NCBI RefSeq assembly: GCF_963855985.1
Contig: NC_087090.1
Location: forward strand, 12,770,501-12,834,500
Direction of reading: 5' to 3'
Source of the DNA: Ostrinia nubilalis
Lineage: Eukaryota; Arthropoda; Insecta; Lepidoptera; Crambidae
Length of the DNA: 64,000 nt
The notes below the pieces were generated by a model. The model saw only the letters and a list, made by a program, of their open reading frames with translations, had not been told where the DNA came from and searched no databases. Every line of letters starts with the position of its first letter. Position 1 is the first letter of the stretch. Below are positions 24,569 to 36,790 of this stretch, in pieces. Both the position numbers and the translations under genes were made by a program.

Positions 24569-25947
24569 CTGTGGAATGGAAAGGAAAATGGGTGTCACGA
24601 AAATGAATCGCATTTTCTTTGTTTTTCCCCAAAACCATGATACTCCCAGAATCGTACTTTTTCAGGTGAATACTGTCCAAATTATAAAGTTTGTCGTCTA
24701 CCAGACCAGTGATTTTTTTGTGCGACTAATAGGGAAGATACAAATAAATTCGTCAAACCTTTTCTAACATTGTACAACTGAAATCGACTATGACCTAGGT
24801 ACCTCAATCTTTATGCATATTTCTTGTGAATATGGAAACCAAGGCAATTGTTTCAAGCTGTCAGTGGCTCGTGTGATCAACAAGGGTGCATTTTCATAAC
24901 AGTTATTAATTGCCTCAAATCAAATACGTGTCTAAATGGCACTCTAACATTTTAGCTGCATTACGTGCTAATAAGGTGTTACTAACGCATCTTGCAGGTG
25001 CAATCAAGCTGTTACCAAGCAGCCAACTTACCCCCGACGCGGCGGAGTGCTGTTTGGGTTACTCGGTGCCGTTTTCGTATACCAAATGGCAAATCGACTC
25101 TGAAGTGGCGGAGCAAGAGCGGTCTAGCCGCGTCGCTGCCGTAAACTTTTAGCAGACTCTAGGTGGCTCGTGTCATAGTTGAGACCTTTATCGCGGCGTG
25201 CGATGGGCCTGGCACGGTATGGCACGACCCCCGCCGACACCACATGTACCAATTTACATGTAAAGTTCCATACACATGCGTCGGTGGGTCCACGCGTGTT
25301 TTTTGGCAGGGTGGAAATCGATTCGTTCAAATGCTTGTTCAATGTTCTCCAAAGGTCACACTTTGGTCATACTTTAATTATTGGTTTGGAATACTTTAAC
25401 CCACCAAAAGTAGGGTAAATAAAACAATCTCTTAAATGAGACTCAGATACTTAGGCGTAGATAAGCATGAACAACTGGTAAATACAAAGTGTAAACGTTG
25501 TTTGTGTTTTGGACTAAGTAATCCAATTTGACATAATAACCTAATAAATCTATTATTTAATCCAGTTAGATTATACAATCTATGTTTTGGTTGATAAAAA
25601 GTCAATGGTAAAAACAATTATTTGTTCAATAATATTTAAAAAGTCATTCTTTACTTGGCCTTTAGGAAGGACTATTGATCAATGCATTCTTTTTTTAAGA
25701 AAAACTGCAAAAAGAGAGTAGGTAAAGTGTAGTACACTTTTGTATACGTAAGTTGTATAAACCCCTTTATATGCCGTGACTGTTGAAAACGTTTCTGAAT
25801 GCCATACATGGCACAGGAATGACAATCTCAAAACTAACGCCCTTGCTGCATGAAGGTGCATTTTGTTTTGTCTACGTTTGCGAATAATGGGCCTTAATGT
25901 TGTTTTGATTGGGTGTTTTTATAGTTTGTTAATACAATCGTATGGTA

Positions 25948-27017
25948 GGGGAGAGGGGGGCAGCTTTGGACAGGGGCAGCTTAGAACAAATGAATTTAAA
26001 AATCACTGGTTTAGGCTACAATGGTATAAATCATAATTTATATTGCCAGCACTGATGCGCATAGCTGTCACATCTCATTTTTAATATTTAACTGTAGGTT
26101 AACCGGTAAAAGTGCTTTTTTGTTTTTGACTGCCAGTTTCGCACTTTTTTATTTTGGTTCTAAGGTTTTTGTGGACGTAGTTTTATAAAATAGTGAGTGA
26201 TTTGTTTACTATATGGAAGTTTAAATAGTTTCAATCAAGATTTGATAAGAAATTGCAATATAAAAGTATGTTCCGTTATGAAATTTATGTTTTTTTCTGG
26301 AAATATACCCATGGGGCAGCTTTGAACGAAATGGTTGGGGCACCTTTGAACTTTATCAATTTTCTTTTTTCAGTGGTATTATGAAACTTTAAGTTTTCTA
26401 ATACTTCGTAGAAGGTTCTTACATAAAAAATAAGCAGACTGCTTTACTGTAACAGATAAAATTTCAAGCTGGGTGAAGTCCGGGCAAAACCTAGTTTTAG
26501 TAGTTGATTGATATTTTTAAAATTATGCAGTTTTGTCTTTGATGTGTCATTAAACAGAAAGTTTATTAGTATGTAGTTAATTGATATATCTTATATTTAC
26601 TTTTTTTTAATAATATCCCTAAGTTTTGTGTTACTTTGTACAGAGTGATTTAAAATAAAATAAACATGTTAAATTGATCCCAAATGACACTGATCATTAA
26701 GAATTTTATTTATTAATTATTTAAAAAATACATATTCATAAATATTCAGTTTTATTTCATTGAAAAAAATACTAATTCAAAACTGCCCCAGGCGTGTTCA
26801 AGGCTGCCCCGACTACGGGGCAGTTTTGAACATTTACAGGTCTGTGCAAAAATGTAAATATCTTAATAAGCGTTCATGAACAATTAAGAAGAACATCATT
26901 ATTTTGTTGTGTGTTAACCATGACCTCTATCTAGGAAGAAAAAAATAATGAAATCAGTCAAATTTAGAAGATATTTAATAAACTATGAAAATTGTTCAAA
27001 GCTGCCCCCCTCTCCCC
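25948..27017. mobile_element. 1.07-kb non-autonomous TIR transposon (TA flanks)
   Basis: Ends ggggagaggggggcagcttt and its complement aaagctgccccc-ctctcccc, flanked by TA on both sides. Subterminal copies of ggggcagctttgaac recur in both orientations near 25972, 26313, 26337, 26783, 26805 and 26820, as expected for transposase binding sites. The AT-rich interior has no transposase ORF. The TA flanks point to a TA-targeting superfamily such as Tc1/mariner; assignment uncertain. Confidence 0.85.
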
Positions 27018-28244
27018 TAATAAATATACACCAGTCAGCACGCACCCATTATCGTGGTGGGTGAGGATTGAAACACGTAGGGCGCCGCCCGTAAAAGCCA
27101 AACTTTATTGGTGCAGTCATAAGAAACTATAGACAGAGACCGAATTGTGGTGGTTAACATTTAAACAGCAACAATCTGACTCATTTATGACTTTAAGTTA
27201 ATGGAACACAAAACTTAATACATTATTGCTTAGAACCGCAGTGGTATAAACCTTGTCTGGTATGATACCTGTGATCGTAACTACTGTACCTAACCTATTG
27301 TTAAACCATTACGCATAATTTGAATAATATTGTACTATCTACTATGAAGTACTATGTATGTGCAAAGATATTCCAACGATGCCTAGTGCAGTAGCTTGAC
27401 TTAAGTGGGTTGTTTGACATTCCAATTTATTATTTTATGTTTTTTTTTCCTATTATCTGTGTATTCGTCAAAACAGGAACTGCCACCGTTCAGCAGATAT
27501 AGTAAATTGACATTAAATTTTATTGATAAATTGATACTATTAGTGACATCACACACATGCATTTGCTCTCATTTGATAAGGAATCGCAATACATAATAGG
27601 TCAGATTGTTGGACTAAACAAAACTTTCTACTATTACACTACCGTTTCATCCCGACATTATACTTAAATCATCGTTGAGAACAGAGTATCGTTATGGTAA
27701 AAGTCATTAAGTAAATAGGTACATATTAGGGCACAATAAGTAGTTATGCAGACCCCCGAAGCCAGTTAAAATGTAGAGAAAAGTATTGTTTCCCAACTTT
27801 TATTGCAACACCTAACGTTTTCTATCCAAAATCTATCTACCTATTTGAAATAGAATAATATTAGTTAGATGGACAAAGCAGGAAATAATAATGTTTATAA
27901 ATTGTGTGTGTCTAGTAGCTTAAAAGCTCTGGCAAGAGTTGCTAAGCTACGAGCTTTTTAGCGTGTTTTGTTTCGGCACGCATCAACATTCGCTATACAG
28001 GATGTAAACTGATCGTACAATACATTTCCTGAAAAAAGTTTCCTGAATAAATTAACATGAAAGGGGAGACAGAAAACGAGTAGGTTATCTTTGAAGAAGA
28101 GCTTTTACACACCGTTTTAACTCACATCATCAATATTACTGAAGCACTTAAGCTATTACTAAACTTATTAGCTCGTGCTCTTGTTACGATTCAAGAAGGG
28201 GTACCTAAACAAAATTGTAGAAATAAACATATTGACTTAATAAT

Positions 28245-28305
28245 ATTCATCATCATCATCATTTCAGCCATAGGACGTCCACTGCTGAACACAGGCCTCC
28301 CTTAA
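28245..28305 (-). mobile_element. RTE-type LINE tail fragment
   Basis: A (cat)n run followed by ttcagcca-aggacgtccactgctg and aacacaggcct is the reverse complement of the same LINE tail seen complete at 23.6 kb. Only about 60 bases remain. Confidence 0.6.
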
Positions 28306-28383
28306 TAATATTACATTTCGGAAATAACAAGCGTATATTACATACATTTCACACATACATACAATTTATAGACCTTGGTACTA

Positions 28384-28911
28384 CACTCGACAGCAAATAA
28401 ATCGAACCACCCGCGACGCGAACTTTAAAGATTTTCTTTTGACACAATAATGGTGCCCCAACAATATTGGTGTTATTTGAAAGCCCAATAAATATCCTTA
28501 AAGAAAAACACATTTAATTTCTTAATAAATGATTAACATATACCATAAATGTGACTTGAAAAAAGACCTCACTTTGGGCTCACCTCTGGGATCAATTAGA
28601 CCAAATTTTATGGTTATAAAACCAAATAATGATCACACGTGTCCTCTTTAACAGATGGATAGCGATTAATCCCAACTTAACAGTTTTATAGCCATAAAAG
28701 TTGGCTCAAGCGTAACTATCTATTTTTTGAAGAAGTGACTCTGGATCCTTCTAAAGAAACATTTTTGGGGTAAAAACCTTTCCTATAATGAAATGAAGTT
28801 TAGAACTAGGCTTTTGAATGGTACCAATATTGGTGTGAAGTGGGGATGCATACGTTTGAAAGTGCTTGTCGCGGGTGGTGCGATTTATTTGCTGTCGAGT
28901 GTATTACTTAT
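28384..28911. mobile_element. 528-bp MITE, copy A
   Basis: TIRs of about 35 bp: left cactcgacagcaaataaatc... and the right end its near-exact complement (one mismatch in about 35), flanked by TA. No ORF. A second, more diverged copy lies in the opposite orientation at 30826-31343; internal blocks such as caatattggtgtta and ggatccttctaaagaaac are shared. Confidence 0.85.
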
Positions 28912-29217
28912 TCTGTGGTATAGACCATGACCCAGCTCATAGTTTAATCGCTACTATACTTTATCTTTGTTTTATTATACAAAAATATCTGCTGCTGTAT
29001 CATTGTTTTAATAAGCCCATAAAATGGGTTGTTTGCCGGTGACCTAACATTGACCCCGCGTGAAACATTTGCGTACTTGCATGATAGATACTTAGTATAA
29101 AAAAATGTAACAATTTTTGTAATAAAAAAATCTATGTTTTTTTGTCGATAATCAATTTGTAATGTAGTTTCACGCCCTTCTGGGGTTGAATTTTATCCAG
29201 GGCCACACTGTATTTTT

Positions 29218-29270
29218 AACCGATTTCAATAAAGAGGGAGGTTCTCAATTCGAGTGTATGTTTTTTCTGC
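29218..29270. repeat. fragment of the aaccgacttcaa-type repeat
   Basis: taaccgatttcaataaagag followed by gaggttctcaattcgag and a gtatgttttttct run matches one end of the fuller element at 55.64-56.07 kb. Only about 50 bases remain. Confidence 0.55.
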
Positions 29271-29354
29271 CTGCATATTCTGATTTTTAAAATGAAGGGA
29301 ATTATCATCTCCAGAATCATTTCGTAAACACTGCAGGAGTGCGACTCTCTATAA

Positions 29355-29395
29355 CTTCATCATCATCATCATCTCAGCCACAGGACGTCCACCTC
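29355..29395 (-). mobile_element. RTE-type LINE tail fragment
   Basis: (cat)n run then ctcagccacaggacgtccac, the same LINE end as at 28.25 kb, very short. Confidence 0.5.
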
Positions 29396-30825
29396 TTTAA
29401 CTTAACAGAGACTAAACAAGGATTTGTCCTATACTCCCCACGTTCACTAAATGGGTGAGGGAGAACTGATGTTCGTATAGGTACCTACAAATGTTTCCCT
29501 GTTACAACGTACCTACAAGGGAAGAATCCATTATACTCTGCCTCGGTTTAATTCAGAAGAAACATAATATTTACTGTTGAAAGTTTTCACTTGCGCTTGC
29601 TTGAGTCTATGTAGGTCTAAACAACACAACTATAACGGGATGATTAATTAATGTGGATGCTGGAGGTAATGACGTCACTTGTGCTGGGGAATCACACTTA
29701 CCTATATTTTGTTCACGTTATCTGCAATGAATTCTTCGAATAGTATAGAAAGGCAGTTCTTTACCTACAAACTAATTATGTGCAGTTTAATATACCTACA
29801 TACTTACTTACATGGAACTGAGTTTACGTTTCATTTCGGTTCCATCTGGTAAGAGATGAAATCTAAGATGGAGCAGAATTAATATTGGATGCCATTTGTA
29901 ACATAATAAGTAAAACATTATTCTTCTTTGCGTTCTTTTTCGATCACTCGATTGAGCAACCAAAGATATCACTCATTACCTATCTGTAACTGAATTTCAA
30001 TCACTCTTGTTGAAAAAAATCATTTTTTAAATATTTTTTTATGTGAAAAAATAACATATTTTTCAATTATATTATTCCAATGGGTTATCACTATCTGTGA
30101 CTATCAGCTATACCTACTTTTGCAATGAGACGAAAAATTAAGATTTACCACATTTTTCTGGAATATTTCATTTGTACAGTAGTCGTCAGCACATCAGACT
30201 ATTATTTTTGTTGCAAAATCACATCTATGTACAGCTACATATGGTATGAGGTGACAGTGTTAAGTGTGTTACCTATCGTACCTATACCTACGGTTATATC
30301 ATTACATTGAAACTATTTTTGGTTTCGGGTCAAGATAGTTTAATAAATAATTTTGTTAAGGTTATCAAACTTGCTGGTGGGCGAAAAAATATTTCTGATG
30401 AAAGAGATGGTCCATATTTTGACGAATATAGACTTTATTGCAAAGAATTATCATTACATAACGTAATGATAACTTGAAGCAAGGCTAGACTTATACAGCG
30501 CTAACCGACACAATGCCAAATCGATAATACTAGAATTTTCAAGTTTTTTCTTATCATTTCCGATTTTTATCATTATGTAATTATTGTAATTTAAACAGCC
30601 CATGATAAGTAGGTATGCAACGACGCTCTAAAACTAATCTCAAACATAGGTTATCAGATTTTTGGTTTAGTTTCATTATTTGGGATTAATTTCCAGACAA
30701 TATTTTGGTTAATACTGGGACGTGTAAGTGCTTTTTAAAAGCCTATTTGCAAAAGTTAATGACTTTTATGAGTTTTAATCTTGCTTATTATATGGAATAT
30801 TGCTCTTAGACTACGAGCTATAATA

Positions 30826-31343
30826 CACTCGACATCAAATAAATCGCACCTCCCGCGACAAGCACTTTCAAACGTATGCATCCCGACTTCCCACCAATAT
30901 TGGCATCACTTAAAAGCCTAGTTCTAAGCTTCGTTTCATTAAAGGAAAGGTTTTTACCCCAAAAAAGTGTCTTTAGAAGGATCCAGAGTCACTTCTTCAA
31001 AAAATAGGTAGTTACGCTAGAGCCAACTTTTATGGCTATAAAACTGTTAATTTGGGATTAATCGCTATCCATCTGTTAAAGAGGACACGTGAGATCATTA
31101 TTTGTTTTCATAACCATAAAAATTGGTCTAATTGATCCCAGAGGTGAGCCCCAAGTGAGGTCTTTTTTCAAGTCACATTTATGGTTTATGTTAAACGTTT
31201 ATTAAGAAATTAAATGTGTTGTTCTTTAAGTTTATTTATTGGGCTTTCAAATAACACCAAAATTGTTGGGGCACCATGATTGTGTCAGAAGAAAATCTTT
31301 AAAGTTCACGTCGCGGAAGGTGCGGTTTATTTGATGTTGAGTA
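30826..31343. mobile_element. MITE copy B, inverted relative to copy A
   Basis: Same family as 28384-28911 in opposite orientation: left end cactcgacatcaaataaatc, right end the complement with several changes, flanked by TA. Interior blocks match the reverse complement of copy A, including the ttgttggggcacca block and the RT-free, AT-rich middle. More diverged TIRs suggest it is older. The two copies could pair over about 500 bp. Confidence 0.8.
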
Positions 31344-34300
31344 TATTTATCCAAATTGGAATAGGTCTTTCAACTGTAGCATTTGCTACTAAACATTACG
31401 AGTGATATTTTGTAGCCCTCTGGCGTGCAATTGCATCTGCTGTGTGTTAAATCCAGCTTGTATTTTACGTAATAAAACCGTTAACATGAAAGCTCTAGAT
31501 ATCAAAGATATTGCTGTAACAGGCCGGCTGCGCACGCGACGCGTAAACAATGGACGTATAGTTCGCGCCAATTGAAACTAACAAATAGAAAATATTGTCT
31601 GTGTATACTTACTAACATTGTTGCTGTACATTGTTATAGTAGCTGAAGACGGAAATACTGGTCAGAATTAAAAAAAAAAGTGTTGGGTAGTCCATTTACG
31701 ATATAACATAACGCTACGTATGGCCAATAGGAGCGGAGCATGAATGAAAATTGGCGCTAAAGCGGGAAAAAATATTCAAACCATTTTCACGTGTATGAAG
31801 TCACGGACCCAGCTAGTAGTAGGATGATTAAATTCGCCTCTACCAGAAATGTAGACGTCTCAAAACCGAAAATCTTACTTTGCAAGCAAAGATTGGTTAC
31901 TCAAATTACAATAAGACACATAGAAAGCTCGATGTCAACGTTATTCGGTTTATTTGTTACAAAATTACAGTTTTTATTGATGAGGACTATAGTTTACACG
32001 ATAAGTGTTTATTCAAGATCCGAATTGCGTGTGACGAAACACTTTACTGCCAGATGCGTCAGTGTATAACTCGAATAGATTTGATTATAATCAAAGGCGA
32101 ATAAGTACCTTCAACATACTTTAATTCCAGTGAACGTGTAGCTGAATCATATTGGTAATAGGTACCAGTGTTCGCTTATCTTGAAATACCTAGTATGAGT
32201 AAAATAGTCGAAGCGATGAACTCATCTTTCTCGATGTGTTTTAATTATTACCTATATTGCTTAGGTGAGGTTCTACTGATAGGAAGTAGGCATAGGTTTA
32301 TTTTTTGTCTCGCACTGTTATGAATTTTCATCATGTCCTTTTGACTTCTACGAATAATGACTTTTCTTTAATAAACGAAATGTGGTAAAGGTTGAAAATC
32401 TACTTCGCAAGTCACAAAATCTTTTTTTCCTGTAAGCTCATATACCTATGTACTCAAGCAATGGCGAACAGATACTTCGAGCGATGTAAAAAACGTTAAA
32501 CATATCAGCGATAAAACTAAGTGCTTCTATTTTTTACAGCTACTAAAACTCTTTAAAATACTAGTCTAGTTTTCAACAATGATTATCATTGAATGATATA
32601 ATTCCTCTGCCTACATTCCTGCACGAACATTTCGATTCTAAAAGCACTAGTAAAACTTTCATGCGACCTGATAAAAAGCCTAAACTATGCCAATGGTATG
32701 CCATACTGAAAACGTTAAGCCTTAGCATTGTTTTGTTGCCGCATTCACGAAATATATCGTATGCACATTTATCACTCGTAATAATGTGTCTTTTCTTCAG
32801 GCACTACTCGAGTGGAATGGTTGGGCAAAGAAAGATTTATTTGTTTATCGTACGCGCCTCTGAAACCGTGATATTACCGAAACACGAGTATAAAACATTG
32901 AAGTAATATATTATAACTCAATGGTATAAAATAGAGAATTATGTAGGTACGTAATTATGTGCAGCTTTCTATTGTTTAATTTTTAGATATGATACAAAAA
33001 TAAAGTTACGTAGATTATCTAAAAAATACTTTAAAAATTTTGTAGACGCCTCTATGAAAGAGCTGAACTTTCTCTATTTCCGTACAGTAGTGCAACGTAA
33101 TGTTTCAGATGTTTAGACTGAAAAACAAGAGTTGTTCACGTTCATGCACAGGAATGACGTCGCCCTGATGACTATTCACCTACGAAAGCCTCAGATCGGA
33201 CGTCAGTAGTGCAAACAATAAAACAATTATAGCAACATACGAGTAAATGGTTTGTGTAACTCGTTGGCGGGAGCTGTAAAATTGGGTCTCGAAATTCGAC
33301 CAGAAATAAATTTAAGAGTCTCTAGTAGTCTATTAATAGGTATAAGTTCGTCATATTCCGAGAGGTGCCGTCATTTCGGAGAGCGCTCGACAGTGGCGCT
33401 CGCGCATCGACAGCGCAATAAAGCGGAGTAGCCTTGATACTAGAATACAGATGATTTTCATCTATCGTCGGCTCTTTGAAAAAGTTTACGTTAGTGAGCA
33501 TTACAATGCTTAACTAAATCATAAATATGTTCAATTCATTGCTGCTATATCGCCAGAAATGATTATCAACAAAGATTTATTAGCAGTAAACATTCAAAAT
33601 TCATATTTTATTACCAGTTTTTTTCAAAAAGCTGAATAAATAACTGTGTTTTGTAAGAATAGAGCATCTTAAGGCTTGGTATTTCTGCTAAAGTAGGTAT
33701 TTCGCGCTGTCAAAATCTGCGCGCGCAATTCTTCGCCGAAGACAGCGCGCCAAAGAGCTCCCGCCACAATTTCCAGCTACACAGTATAGAAATACGCAGT
33801 TGGTTAGGTTAGGTTGACTTCCTTTCATTCAAGCGTCACACCAGGCCTGTTCATCTCCGCGAGTTTACATCGAAAACAAAACACGCACGATGGCCCACCT
33901 ACAGGATACTATTCGACAAGGCCTCACATACGAGCGAACATTGACTCACGCACGCGTATTCTTGTGTAGGTATGATGGAAGAAAATAAAGGAAATGGTGT
34001 ACTAAATACTGTGCAATATTTAACTGCCTAAATAATAATAAAAACACAGAATGTACTTTTTTAACTTGCCTCAAGACACTGAGAGGTAAATAAGTAGTTA
34101 ATATTATTCATGATAATTCATGCTAAATCATGTATTTCCTCCGCCATTTTCCGCAGGTTGGCACCTCACGTCACATCATTTTGCCGAAGTCAGCCCTATA
34201 GCTTCGGCGCAGTGCCGATCACTGACGTTTGTCAACAAAATGGTGCTTGACTCTTAAGACAGGCTAAATTACACCATATTGTTAATGACATTGAGCATAC

Positions 34301-34745
34301 ATTTATTTAAATACCTTCGCGAAGTAAAACTTCTGTACGTAGTACTTATTATTATTCTGTGGTCACACTCACAACACTTTCTAATAAAAATCATATCCAA
34401 GTGATACAAATTAAAACACCTTTCAGACTTTTTGGGAATATATTCTAGAATCGAATAAATATAAAATATAACTGCAGAAGTAAACACGGTTCAAAGTGGC
34501 CGTGGCGTCGCCTGACCTTCTGGAAGTTCTGCGCCGGCTTAAAGAATTTCAAGATTACGTTACCCGACCTATCGATAGGCCCTTGGGAGCTTGAGCGATT
34601 GGAAAAGCATTTTATGATAAGTTGCTCTTAGTAGCGATTATTTAGAGCTTGGATAATAAATTATAGTTGTTGCAATTCACGAAGCTTTGCATGTGGTTAA
34701 TAACATTAATCAGTACACGCATCAATTTTGTTCAGTCTCTTTGTT

Positions 34746-34796
34746 TCGTTCGTTCGTTCGTTTCAGCCAAATGACGTCCACTGCTGTCCACGTCTC
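34746..34796 (-). mobile_element. RTE-type LINE tail fragment
   Basis: cgttcgttcgtttcagccaa then atgacgtccactgctg: the same end as the relic at 49.78 kb, including its cgtt tail repeats. About 50 bases remain. Confidence 0.6.
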
Positions 34797-35308
34797 TTTG
34801 TTTATTAACAAATAAAAATATCATACTAAAATTGCAGAAACATATTTGTTTGTATTGGTCTGGGTGTTTTCTTTCTATAATATGTATGACGTATGTACGG
34901 GGTTCTGTATCGAAAATTGCTATGAGCATCACACGCGGTTACCTGCGTAGCTCTGTGCACTCATGGGAGTTTAAGCAGAGGTCCCTAGAGTTTGACTTTG
35001 AGCTTTGTTTATAGTCATTACGAAGCAGACTGATGGGAAACTGCACTGTCTTAAATTCGAAAGGGTAATTTGACGGTGTTAGGGGAATTCTAGGAATAAA
35101 TACAGAGTCTCCTCATTGAGATTGAGACATTTCAATTTGAGATTTCACTTGACATTGAACACAATCTGACATGGAGTTTTCAAATACTTGTAAAAATAAA
35201 AAGTAATTAAATAAAAGGCACCAAGTAGTATTGATATCAACTTAGAAGAAAATGACTGCCAAAATTACTTTCTACCCGTTCCACACGTCTTTCATGAGGA
35301 TTACTAAT

Positions 35309-36123
35309 GTTTGGCCAAAAAACGTTTCCCAAATTATCACATCGCAAACAACGTTTCGCAAATTTTCATTTGGCAAATTCTCATTTGGCAAAACAACTTA
35401 TTGCAAACTTTTAATTCGCAAATGTCGTTTTTGGCATATTATTATTGTTTAGCAAATTATTGTTTGGCAAAGTATGTTTTGCCAAATGTTTCATTTGGCA
35501 AAAATATTTCACGATAAACTATTTACAAAACAATTTGATTGGTGCATAGAATGGAATACAAATTAGCTTGTGGTTATTATTTTGTTTAGTGGGTAGTTAA
35601 TATAAAAATTTTTCTAAATAAAATTTCATATTTCATTCTTTTTATCGAAATTTCCAAATGATTCATTAACAATAGAGATGATTCTAGCGCTCGGCGGCCG
35701 CTGCCGCGGCACGCTTCGCTCGCCTTCGCGCATTAAGGGTCACTGTTCTAACCTAACCTAACCTACTATTTTCTACAATACCTACTTTTTGCAACCATAC
35801 TATTTTCTGCAATCTCTCTGTTTTACATAAAATTATTGTGAAAACCATGACCATGTGCCTTATGCTTTGATTTGTGGGTAACGGTGGGTACTCGTAAGTA
35901 TGTGAAGTGTCAATTTGACCAAGCAAATTATTTGGGATATAATATTTGGCAAAATAAAACATTTGCTATATAAACATTTGCCAAGTAAAATTTGGCCAAA
36001 TGTTAATTTGACCAAATGAATTAGTTGCGAAAAGTACAGTTGCTAAAAGTTTATTTGGGAAATGAAACTTTGGCGATAAGTTGTTTGCGAAGTGAAATTT
36101 GGCGAAAAGTAATTTGGCCAAAC
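35309..36123. mobile_element. foldback element with many TTTGGCAAA motifs
   Basis: About 815 bp bounded by gtttggccaaa in inverted orientation. The outer 200 bp on each side hold a dozen or more variants of atttggcaaa/tttgccaaat, mostly in opposite sense on the two sides. The centre contains a GC-rich patch (35683-35735, ggcggccgctgccgcggcac) and three cctaa units at about 35750-35765. No ORF. The dense degenerate motifs look like multiplied transposase sites; the family is not identified. Confidence 0.65.
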
Positions 36124-36754
36124 GGAAGGATACCCTTTCATGAATTATATTAAGGAATTGTTAAGCTAAATTTCAAATACATTGAACCAAGGAATCACTT
36201 TGTCCCATACAAACTTTGCCCCCTTTTTTCACCCCCTTCATTTCATGACCCCATTTCGGAAAATCTTTTCTTATGAGATGCCTACGTCATACAAAGAATA
36301 CACCTTCCAACTTTCAGGTCTCTACGATATCCGTCAGTCATTTAGGACAAAGCATTTTTATTACTTGTCCAATACTCTATCGTTCCAGGTATGTCATTGA
36401 CAGGAGGGCGCTACTATCTTAATGGGTTATTTATTAGTCCCAACTTTATGCCACTTGACATTTCAGAATCGTTTGACTTTAGATACCTAAGCGATTTGAT
36501 ATTCGGAGTCTTTTAATGAAATCAAGTTCTGAAATAACTTGAGGTGTTGTACCCGATCAAGCTTTTCATTGCAGGACAGTTAAATAGTTTTATTATTAGT
36601 TTCTTCTCTAAGTCTTAATTTGTCAGAGTAGGTAAAGGCTCCATGAGAGCAAAATTTAGCTTTATAATAGTTTTTAATTTTTTTCTTGAAATATTTGACA
36701 CCTTGTAATCTCTCGTTAATATAGGTCCACACAAATAAAGAATGTTTGACTTCG

Positions 36755-36790
36755 GCTTTTCGCCCGCCGCTTCGCCCGCGTGGAATTTTT
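36755..36790. repeat. short gcccgccgcttcgcccgcgt repeat fragment
   Basis: A GC-rich gcccgccgcttcgcccgcgt block with ggaatttt after it, in AT-rich surroundings, resembles the end block of common moth interspersed repeats. Too short to classify. Confidence 0.35.

Noticed and set aside
32589..32906. 105-codon plus-strand ORF
   Set aside because: Composition matches the background and no domain is visible. It is isolated in a repeat-rich intron, so a chance ORF is the simplest reading.
35749..35766. cctaacctaacctaacc as an interstitial telomere
   Set aside because: Only three units of the insect telomere motif, inside a foldback element; such short runs are common in moth repeats.
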